DNA of 64,000 nt, from positions 248,001-312,000 of the forward strand of contig CAVSJA010000001.1 of assembly GCA_963728145.1 (NCBI GenBank), in the 5' to 3' direction. Under the pieces are notes generated by a model that saw only the letters and a list, made by a program, of their open reading frames with translations, was not told the DNA's origin and ran no database searches. This document shows, one piece after another, positions 57,801 through 64,000 of the stretch; position 1 is the first letter of the stretch, and each line of letters begins with the position of its first letter. This DNA is from CAVSJA01 sp963728145 (GTDB lineage Bacteria; Bacteroidota; Bacteroidia; Chitinophagales; Chitinophagaceae). The position numbers were made by a program, and so were the translations under genes.

Positions 57801-58031
57801 CTAACTTCCGCCATTTCTTCTTTTGTTATTGCTATTCTTTCTATTGCTCGAATTGCCGGCGCTTTGGCGTCCACCAGAGTCAGAACCTGGATTTCCTGAT
57901 TCATTTCCTGATTCATTTCTTGAACTATTGCCGGATTGTTTTCCTTTCCGTCTCTGATAGGCTTGTTCGTGAGGTTGTTGACTGACGCGGGCCGCATCCT
58001 GTCCACCTCTTTTCTTTAGATCGTCTGCCAT
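57801..58031 (-). CDS. Small basic low-complexity protein
   Basis: 76 residues starting MADDLKKRGGQDAARV, an N-terminus I associate with small stress-type proteins of Bacteroidota, then a Ser/Asn/Gly/Arg-rich tail with ESGNESGNPGSDSGG and NSSNRKNSNNKRRNGG. The DNA for the tail contains imperfect 12-bp repeats (CAGGAAATGAAT). An overlapping frame (57794-58006) is open too but looks less natural. Function unknown. Confidence 0.5.
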   Translation of the reverse strand: MADDLKKRGGQDAARVSQQPHEQAYQRRKGKQSGNSSRNESGNESGNPGSDSGGRQSAGNSSNRKNSNNKRRNGGS

Positions 58032-58197
58032 AAGATTTAAGTTTTTAGGAGGACTAAAAAAATCGTTCCTTATACCATTACCATGAAGAAGACTGGTTCT
58101 AATCGTTATTGCTCAAATAAAGCAGAAATTCTTGCCCGATTCCTGCGAGTGCGTATAAATCCCAAATTGCCTATTTTCGTTTTTTTAAATTCGTACA

Positions 58198-58887
58198 ATG
58201 CAAGAGATGATCGTTGAATTGCGGCACGTAAATGTATACCAGGGTAAGAACCTGATCCTGCAGGATGTAAACCTGACGGTGAGAAAGGGTGAGTTTGTTT
58301 ACCTGGTTGGAAAAACGGGTACCGGAAAATCAAGCCTGCTAAAGACATTATATGGCGACCTCCCAATGGGAGAAGGCGAGGGGTCCGTTGTAGGGTTTAA
58401 TTTAAGAGGGATGGACTGGAAGAAAGTTCCGTTCCTGCGCCGTAATCTTGGTGTTGTATTCCAGGATTTTCAATTGCTCACGGATCGTAACGTAAACGAT
58501 AATCTCAAGTTTGTTTTGAGGGCCACCGGTTGGAAAGATGAAAAGCTGATGGACGAAAAGATCCAGGATGTGCTGGATAAGGTTGGATTGAGATCAAAGG
58601 GATTCAAAATGCCTTTTGAATTGAGCGGTGGTGAACAACAAAGAGTGGATATTGCGCGGGCCCTGTTGAATTCTCCCAAATTAATTCTTGCCGATGAGCC
58701 TACCGGAAACCTCGACCCCGAAACATCCGACGAAATCATGAATCTCCTGTTTCATATTTCGCGTGATTATGGAGCGGCAATTGTAATGGCTACGCACGAT
58801 TATATCGTCATTAATAAATTTCCTGCGCGAATGGTGAAGACCGAAAGGGGTAGGGTAATCGATAACGCTACCATATCCATTGAATAA
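58198..58887 (+). CDS. ftsE: FtsE, cell-division ABC ATPase
   Basis: 229 residues. Walker A GKTGTGKS (38-45), Q-loop Q89 in VVFQDFQLL, signature LSGGE (142-146), Walker B LILADE (162-167) with D-loop GNLD, and H-loop H200. The short form and the VVFQDFQLLTDRNVNDNL region are typical of FtsE, which works with FtsX at the septum to activate cell-wall hydrolases. No ftsX is next to it: the following gene is convergent. A possible TATTTTCG -7 box lies at 58172-58179. A LolD-type ATPase is the main alternative. Confidence 0.85.
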   Translation: MQEMIVELRHVNVYQGKNLILQDVNLTVRKGEFVYLVGKTGTGKSSLLKTLYGDLPMGEGEGSVVGFNLRGMDWKKVPFLRRNLGVVFQDFQLLTDRNVNDNLKFVLRATGWKDEKLMDEKIQDVLDKVGLRSKGFKMPFELSGGEQQRVDIARALLNSPKLILADEPTGNLDPETSDEIMNLLFHISRDYGAAIVMATHDYIVINKFPARMVKTERGRVIDNATISIE

Positions 58888-59989
58888 GTTGTTGCGCATT
58901 CTTCTGGTTATTGTACATCGCAGGAAGTATATTCTTTCTTAAACGCATTTCCTCTTCAGCAAACGGATGATTATATAGCTGAACAATGATGCTTTTAAAT
59001 GCATCAGCATTGTTACCACAGTGACAGGTAGCTTCCAACCCGGTTCCATTAACCATCGGCTCGTTAACCACGCAATGTCTTCCATTAAACAGTGCGTTCA
59101 GCAATTTCAATTTAATACCGGTTTCATTGAAAGAGGGCAAAATATTGATCTGCGCCTTGCTGATCATGTCCTGCATTTCCTGTGGCGAAGGATCGGCAAC
59201 CAGGCAGGTATTTTTTTTGCGATAGGCAAGTTTGTTCAATTTCGAAGATGGCTTCTTCCCCGCAATCACCAATGGAATTTTCAAATCGTTGAAGACTTCA
59301 TTCAATAACCATCTTGCTGCTTTTTCGTTCTCAGCCACACTTAGATTTCCATGATACAGACAGAAACAACCGATTCCTTCTCTCGCTTTCACCTCTTCAA
59401 AAGGAAGAAAGACAGGTAAATGAAAGATATTCTTTGCCCCAAATTTCTCTTTGTACAATTCGATATCCTGCGGACTAACGGCAAGGATCAGGCATTTGTT
59501 TGCAATAGATGCCTCATACTTTTTGAGCAGTTTGCTTTCATGCAGGTAATAGAATTTGCGAAAGAGAGACCTGGTTGATTTGCTCAAATGACGGTAATAC
59601 TGGTATTCCACATTGTGTAGCCGAAGAATGATTTTCTTTTTTTCAAATCTTTTATCCAGCAATGGATACGAACAGTGAACACCTTCTAAGAGGATCGGAT
59701 AATCATCTTTTAAAAGATTCTCCAATAGATTATCATCTGCCCTGGATGAAACGATATAGGGCAATTGATACGATACGCCTTTGTGACCTTTTCTCCTGTG
59801 GTAGTATTTAACTTCCACGCAATACTTTTCTAACTCAGCTTGCTCGCCACGCCCATATTCAAAACAATGCAAATGGATTTTTATTCCTTCTTCATGAAGG
59901 CTAACGATTTTATAAAAGATATCGAATACGCCTCCATAATCTACGGGATAAGGAACATCCAGGCAGACGATATGTAAATGCTTTTCCAA
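58868..59989 (-). CDS. Glycosyltransferase, GT-B fold
   Basis: 373 residues. N-terminal Rossmann start (HIVCLDVPYPVDYGGVFDIFYKI), LLEGVHCSYPLL, ILRLHNVEYQYYRHL, and a C-terminal nucleotide-sugar half (CLYHGNLSVAENEKAARWLLNEVF, LVIAGKKPS, INILPSFNETGIKLKLLNALFNGRHCVVN). Begins with TTG immediately after the TAA of the upstream glycosyltransferase, so it depends on translational coupling. Its 3' end overlaps ftsE by 20 bp. Probably makes cell-surface glycan or LPS. Confidence 0.82.
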   Translation of the reverse strand: MEKHLHIVCLDVPYPVDYGGVFDIFYKIVSLHEEGIKIHLHCFEYGRGEQAELEKYCVEVKYYHRRKGHKGVSYQLPYIVSSRADDNLLENLLKDDYPILLEGVHCSYPLLDKRFEKKKIILRLHNVEYQYYRHLSKSTRSLFRKFYYLHESKLLKKYEASIANKCLILAVSPQDIELYKEKFGAKNIFHLPVFLPFEEVKAREGIGCFCLYHGNLSVAENEKAARWLLNEVFNDLKIPLVIAGKKPSSKLNKLAYRKKNTCLVADPSPQEMQDMISKAQINILPSFNETGIKLKLLNALFNGRHCVVNEPMVNGTGLEATCHCGNNADAFKSIIVQLYNHPFAEEEMRLRKNILPAMYNNQKNAQQLIQWIW

Positions 59990-61078
59990 TTAATTCAATA
60001 CTTTTTGATAGAACCCGATCAGTTCTTTTTCTTCATGCTGCCAGTTTAGTTCAAGTCTCGCTTTCATACAATTTTGTTGGAGGCGGAGGTATAATTTCTC
60101 ATCCGTCAGGAGCCGGTTAAGGGCCGCTGCCAGTTGTGCGGAGTCCAGTTCCCTGGTTAAAACAGCAATTTCATGCTGATTGTTGAGTTCCCGATATACC
60201 GGGAAATCAACGCATAATTGCGGTATCCCTGCATGCATATAGTCAAAGAAGCGGTTTGCAAGCGAATAATAGTTACTCAATCCGCGGTCATCGAAGAGTG
60301 TGACGCCAATCCAGGCATTTAGGGTTATTTCCTTCAATTCTTCCGGCATTACCTTTCCCTTGAACATTATCTTTTCCTCAAGATTGTTTTCCTTCACCAG
60401 GCTCATGGCCTGCTCCATGAAATTTCCGTTACCACAAATCACCAGGTGAGAATTAACTTTTTTCATTGCGGGGATCAATGTTTCGAAGCTTCTTCCTTCG
60501 TTCACTGCTCCCTGGTAAAGAATAAATCGGTTATTCTTTACAGGTATTTTAATCTCGCGAAGTACCGGAAGATTTCTGATCACTCCATAATTGAGGCCAT
60601 ACATCTTATGAAATTCTTCCGCGATCTGCCTGTTTACGGTGTATCCATTCTTAAATTTCGGGACTGCAAATCTTTCAACCCTTTTCCAGAATTTGTAAAT
60701 CGCCGGCCGGGAAACAATCTCCTTCATTTCACAAAAAAGTTCATGTGCATCATAAACCCTGGGTATCTTCCTTACTGCAGAAACAAAATAGCAGGGGAGA
60801 ATGGTATCGAGGTCGATAGCTACAATCAGATCGATCCGCTTAAAAAGCAGCCACCAAAACAAACGAAAATTGTATTCGATATAGAACATTTTGCCCTTTG
60901 TAAACCAACAGGGTAAGCGCTTTTGACCAAAAGGTCGTTTGGATAGAGGAGGAGAATCGGCCTGCTTTCTGCCTACCAGCAGGGGATCGTAACCGGCTTC
61001 GGCTAGCGAAGTGCAGATGCGTATCATCCGCTGATCATAGATCAGATCATTGGTGACGGTCAAAAGCACCCGCTTCAT
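59990..61078 (-). CDS. Glycosyltransferase family 4-like
   Basis: 362 residues. GT-B features: RVLLTVTNDLIYDQRMIRICTSLAEAGYDPLLVG, VYDAHELFCEM, RFILYQGAVNEGRSFETLIPAM, LVICGNGNFMEQAM, IMFKGKVMPEELKE, then YYSLANRFFDYMHAGIPQL with the nucleotide-binding acidic region. Retaining group-1 transferases of this kind build lipopolysaccharide or capsule. Forms a two-gene unit with the next gene (zero-base gap). Confidence 0.85.
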   Translation of the reverse strand: MKRVLLTVTNDLIYDQRMIRICTSLAEAGYDPLLVGRKQADSPPLSKRPFGQKRLPCWFTKGKMFYIEYNFRLFWWLLFKRIDLIVAIDLDTILPCYFVSAVRKIPRVYDAHELFCEMKEIVSRPAIYKFWKRVERFAVPKFKNGYTVNRQIAEEFHKMYGLNYGVIRNLPVLREIKIPVKNNRFILYQGAVNEGRSFETLIPAMKKVNSHLVICGNGNFMEQAMSLVKENNLEEKIMFKGKVMPEELKEITLNAWIGVTLFDDRGLSNYYSLANRFFDYMHAGIPQLCVDFPVYRELNNQHEIAVLTRELDSAQLAAALNRLLTDEKLYLRLQQNCMKARLELNWQHEEKELIGFYQKVLN

Positions 61079-61298
61079 GGTAGCGTTTGGAGTTTATTAA
61101 ATGAATGGCGGTAACGCATATTTTCAAAAAGAGATTGAACTTCAGGCATGGCCAAAACGGTTTCTGGACATACATAATTTATTATAATTCAACTTCACTC
61201 CACTTTCCTGCCCACTTAAAGAGATAAGACATTTATTTTAAATGCGTTATCTGGCCTAAAAATCTGAAATCTACAATCTAAAATCAAAAATATTTTCC

Positions 61299-61306
61299 TA
61301 CCTTCG
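61299..61306 (+). promoter_or_regulatory. Putative -7 box TACCTTCG of rpsO
   Basis: TACCTTCG matches TAnnTTTG with one change, follows a T-rich stretch and lies 48 bp before the rpsO ATG, in the 276-bp divergent gap. The surrounding TTTTCCTACCTTCGCCGCC is the form seen at many housekeeping genes in this phylum. Confidence 0.55.
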
Positions 61307-61354
61307 CCGCCAATTATTTGAAGAATTTTATTTGGATGCCTTAAAAAAATTGAG

Positions 61355-61627
61355 ATGCCTTATTTAACAAAAGAAAAAGTTTCCAGCATTTTCGCAGAAT
61401 TCGGCGGTAAACCTGCCAACACCGGCTCTATCGAAGGCCAAATTGCCTTGCTGACGGAGCGAATTAACGGTATTTCCGAACACTTGCAAAAGAACAAGAA
61501 AGATTTCTCCACTCATCGCGGATTGATGCAGCTGGTTGGTCAGCGTAAACGCTTACTTAACTACCTCAGCAAGCATAACCTGCAGGGTTACCGCGCATTG
61601 ATCGAAAAACTCGGAATCAGAAAATAA
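61355..61627 (+). CDS. rpsO: 30S ribosomal protein S15
   Basis: 90 residues, the normal length. Family features: EGQIALLTERINGISEHLQ, HRGLMQLVGQRKRLLNYL and YRALIEKLGIRK. S15 binds 16S rRNA early in 30S assembly. It precedes pnp, the conserved rpsO-pnp order found across bacteria. Confidence 0.98.
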   Translation: MPYLTKEKVSSIFAEFGGKPANTGSIEGQIALLTERINGISEHLQKNKKDFSTHRGLMQLVGQRKRLLNYLSKHNLQGYRALIEKLGIRK

Positions 61628-61651
61628 GTCCGGAAAATAATCATACGCTGT

Positions 61652-61674
61652 TCCCAACTCTGCAATAGTTGGGA
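61652..61674 (+). terminator. Hairpin between rpsO and pnp
   Basis: 8-bp stem TCCCAACT / AGTTGGGA (61652-61659, 61667-61674), 7-base loop, followed by TTTGTCGTTTG. It lies 25 bp past the rpsO stop. Could be a weak terminator, or a processing or attenuation site controlling pnp. Confidence 0.6.
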
Positions 61675-61791
61675 TTTGTCGTTTGTGATCAATACCCGAA
61701 CAACCTATTAAATAGATTAAAAACTCGTCCTGGACTAAAGTGATTCTTCCCGCCTGTCACTTAAAAATCCGGGATCTAAACACGAAAGAAT

Positions 61792-63948
61792 ATGCTTTCA
61801 CAACCCATTCAAGTGACATTTGAAGTCGGTGGTGGCCGCCAGGTTACCATTGAAACCGGTAAACTAGCCCGCCAGGCTGATGGTGCAGTAACCGTACGCC
61901 AGGGAAATTCTATTATGCTTGCCACTGTTGTTGCCAATAAGGAACCAAGAGAAGGACAGGAATTTTTCCCATTGGTAGTTGATTATATGGAAAAATTTGC
62001 GTCTGCTGGCCGTATTCCCGGATCTTTTTTCAAAAGAGAAGGAAGATTAAATGACTATGAGGTGCTGATAAGCCGGTTGATCGACCGTTCGCTTCGCCCC
62101 CTTTTTCCGGAAGATTATTTCTGCGATGTACAGGTTTTGATCACGCTGTTCTCCAGTGATTCCGAAGTCATGCCCGACTCACTCGCATGCTTAGCTGCTT
62201 CTGCAGCACTCGCAGTTTCCGATATTCCAATTAAAGAGATCATTTCCCAGGTAAGAGTGGCTCGCATCGATGGAAACTTTGTTGTTAATCCGATTCGCAG
62301 CGAATTGGCAAAAGCTGATATGGATTTCATCATCGCGGCAACTGAAAAGAACCTGATGATGGTAGAAGGAGAATCTAATGAATGTTCGGAGGAAGACCTC
62401 GTAAAAGCATTGGAGCTTGGCCATGATGCAATTAAAGTGCATATTCAGGCGCAGCGGGCATTGCGTGATAAAGTTGGAGCAAAAGAAAAGAGAGAATATA
62501 AGAAACCCTTGCAAAAAGAAGAAATCCAACAAAAGGTTATTCAATTTGCCAAGGACAGGATCTACCAGATCGCGAAGGGTGCTCATCCAAAAAGCTTGAG
62601 AAGTGAAGGCTTCGATAAATTAAAAGAAGAGCTCATTGCGTCTTTTGGTGAAGAACCGGCAGATGAAGATGTAAAACTGGCTAAGAAATATCTCGAGGAT
62701 CTGAAATGGGAAGTTGTAAGAAATATGATTCTCGATGATCGCATACGACTTGATGGCCGCCAACTGGATGAAGTTCGCCCGTTAAGTATGGAAATTGACG
62801 TATTGCCTGCACCACACGGATCAGCTTTGTTCACTCGTGGAGAAACACAATCGCTCACTACAGTAACCTTAGGAACGCCATTAGATGAACTACTGGTTGA
62901 GAGTGCGGCAACGTCTGTATATTCAAAATTCATCCTTCATTATAATTTCCCGCCATTCTCAACAGGTGAGGTTAAGATGATGCGTGGACCGGGTCGTCGC
63001 GAAGTAGGACATGGTAACCTTGCCATGCGTTCATTGAAAAAAATGATGCCGGGTTCTGAATATCCCTACACCGTACGAATTGTAAGTGATATTCTTGAAT
63101 CCAATGGATCTTCGTCAATGGCTACGGTTTGTGCAGGTTCACTAGCATTAATGGATGCAGGTGTTCCAATTCCTAAGCACGTTACGGGTGTTGCCATGGG
63201 GTTGATCACGCGAAATACAGACAATAAGTATGCGATCCTTACCGATATTCTCGGTGATGAAGATCATCTCGGTGATATGGATTTCAAAGTAACGGGAACG
63301 CGTGAGGGAATTTGCGGAGTCCAGATGGATATCAAAGTGGATGGTTTAAGCATGGATACAATGCGCCAGGCACTCGAGCAAGCTCGTAAAGGTCGCTTGC
63401 ACATCCTGGAATCAATGTACAAGGAAATGCCATCGGCAAGAGAGGAAGTGAAACCACATGCTCCACGGATGGAAAAACTCTTCATTGATAAAGAATTCAT
63501 CGGTGCAGTTATCGGGCCCGGTGGTAAGATCATCCAGGAGATTCAACGCGAAACCGGAGCAACGATCAATATTGAAGAAGTTGGAAATTATGGAGAGGTT
63601 AGCATCTTCTCCCCGGCAAAAGAAGGATTGGATAAGGCTGTAGCATGGGTGAAAGGAATTGTTGCTGTGCCTGAAGTTGGTTCAGTTTATGAAGCAACAG
63701 TTAAAGGGATCAAAGAATTTGGCGCGTTTGTTGAATTCCTTCCAGGTAAGCAGGGATTGCTGCATATCAGCGAGATCTCATGGAAGAGATTGGATACCAT
63801 GGAAGGAGTATTAAATGACGGCGACAAAGTAAAAGTGAAATTGATCGGCATTGATCATAAGACAGGAAAATTCAAGTTGAGCCGCAAGGCGCTCATGCCT
63901 AAGCCTGAGGGCAGGCCGAGGCCTGAGGCGCCGGCGTCGAATGAATAG
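61792..63948 (+). CDS. pnp: Polyribonucleotide nucleotidyltransferase (PNPase)
   Basis: 718 residues, full length. Two RNase PH-like domains (GRQVTIETGKLARQADGAV, PLFPEDYFCDVQV; then DGRQLDEVRPLSMEIDVLPAPHGSALFTRGETQSL, SNGSSSMATVCAGSLALMDAG, DHLGDMDFKV metal site), a KH domain (about 563-620; FIGAVIGPGGKIIQEI) and an S1 domain (about 633-700; VYEATVKGIKEFGAFVEF). It degrades RNA 3' to 5' with phosphate. The stop TAG lies at the first base of a tandem octamer repeat. Confidence 0.98.
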   Translation: MLSQPIQVTFEVGGGRQVTIETGKLARQADGAVTVRQGNSIMLATVVANKEPREGQEFFPLVVDYMEKFASAGRIPGSFFKREGRLNDYEVLISRLIDRSLRPLFPEDYFCDVQVLITLFSSDSEVMPDSLACLAASAALAVSDIPIKEIISQVRVARIDGNFVVNPIRSELAKADMDFIIAATEKNLMMVEGESNECSEEDLVKALELGHDAIKVHIQAQRALRDKVGAKEKREYKKPLQKEEIQQKVIQFAKDRIYQIAKGAHPKSLRSEGFDKLKEELIASFGEEPADEDVKLAKKYLEDLKWEVVRNMILDDRIRLDGRQLDEVRPLSMEIDVLPAPHGSALFTRGETQSLTTVTLGTPLDELLVESAATSVYSKFILHYNFPPFSTGEVKMMRGPGRREVGHGNLAMRSLKKMMPGSEYPYTVRIVSDILESNGSSSMATVCAGSLALMDAGVPIPKHVTGVAMGLITRNTDNKYAILTDILGDEDHLGDMDFKVTGTREGICGVQMDIKVDGLSMDTMRQALEQARKGRLHILESMYKEMPSAREEVKPHAPRMEKLFIDKEFIGAVIGPGGKIIQEIQRETGATINIEEVGNYGEVSIFSPAKEGLDKAVAWVKGIVAVPEVGSVYEATVKGIKEFGAFVEFLPGKQGLLHISEISWKRLDTMEGVLNDGDKVKVKLIGIDHKTGKFKLSRKALMPKPEGRPRPEAPASNE

Positions 63949-64000
63949 TTGATTGGTTAATTGGTTGACTGGTTGATTGGGTTGACAGGGTTAACAGGGT
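63948..64000. repeat. Degenerate 8-bp tandem repeats directly after pnp
   Basis: GTTGATTG, GTTAATTG, GTTGACTG, GTTGATTG (63948-63979), then GGGTTGACAGGGTTAACAGGGT to the window edge, itself a 10-bp near-repeat. The G of the pnp stop codon is the first base of the array. Confidence 0.8.

Noticed and set aside
57794..58006. 70-codon minus-strand frame
   Set aside because: Overlaps the more natural MADDLKKRGGQ frame in a shifted register.
1..64000. tRNA, rRNA, phage or insertion-sequence genes
   Set aside because: No tRNA cloverleaf, rRNA segment, integrase or transposase was noticed in any frame; short degraded copies could have been missed by eye.

Overview
The window looks like a chromosome segment of a Bacteroidota bacterium, most likely Chitinophagaceae or a close relative. 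Reasons: a SusC/SusD pair, an ECF sigma/FecR/TonB-receptor trio, an OprO/P-type porin, a histidine kinase with a periplasmic two-component-type propeller and a Y_Y_Y-like region, AT-rich intergenic DNA, TAnnTTTG-like promoter boxes, and short degenerate heptamer/octamer tandem repeats between genes. The genus is not resolvable by eye.

Region A (1-28 kb) is a carbohydrate locus. On the minus strand lie SusC, SusD, an alpha-ketoglutarate-semialdehyde-type aldehyde dehydrogenase, an FAH-fold enzyme and a GH95 fucosidase/galactosidase. Diverging on the plus strand are an FGGY kinase relic, two exported RraA-like proteins, a Tat-exported enolase-superfamily sugar-acid dehydratase, a cupin-SMP-30 fusion lipoprotein and a second exported SMP-30 lactonase. 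Converging from 27.6 kb on the minus strand are five tandem PF00756-type esterases, a quinohaemoprotein (PQQ beta-propeller with a CxxCH site), a bicupin and a parallel beta-helix protein. Read together, these encode polysaccharide binding and de-esterification, then sugar oxidation, lactone opening, dehydration and retro-aldol cleavage. Most of those enzymes carry export signals, so the pathway appears to run in the periplasm and to feed a cytoplasmic FAH/ALDH end step. This is the most interesting system in the window.

Region B (28-43 kb) holds a phosphate-selective-type porin, a bestrophin-like DUF4239 protein, an outer-membrane barrel, a more GC-rich block (carboxymuconolactone decarboxylase family, VOC, BKACE/DUF849), and a sigma/FecR/TonB receptor cassette with a stray FecR N-terminal fragment. 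It also holds a decayed second DUF4239 gene and two orphan hairpin leaders.

Region C (43-64 kb) has intact genes: an AraC regulator, a response regulator and its sensor kinase, a CPA1 Na+/H+ antiporter, another AraC regulator with a barrel protein, two half-size YeeE/YedE transporters, a cytochrome-c propeller lipoprotein, an NlpE-like lipoprotein, a serine hydrolase, ftsE, two glycosyltransferases, rpsO and pnp.

About 19 single-base frame disruptions occur in regions A and B, nearly all of them +1 insertions, and none was seen in 43.3-64 kb. They may be real decay or local base-calling/assembly error. The affected genes are listed as pseudogenes, but their functions may well be intact in the living cell.
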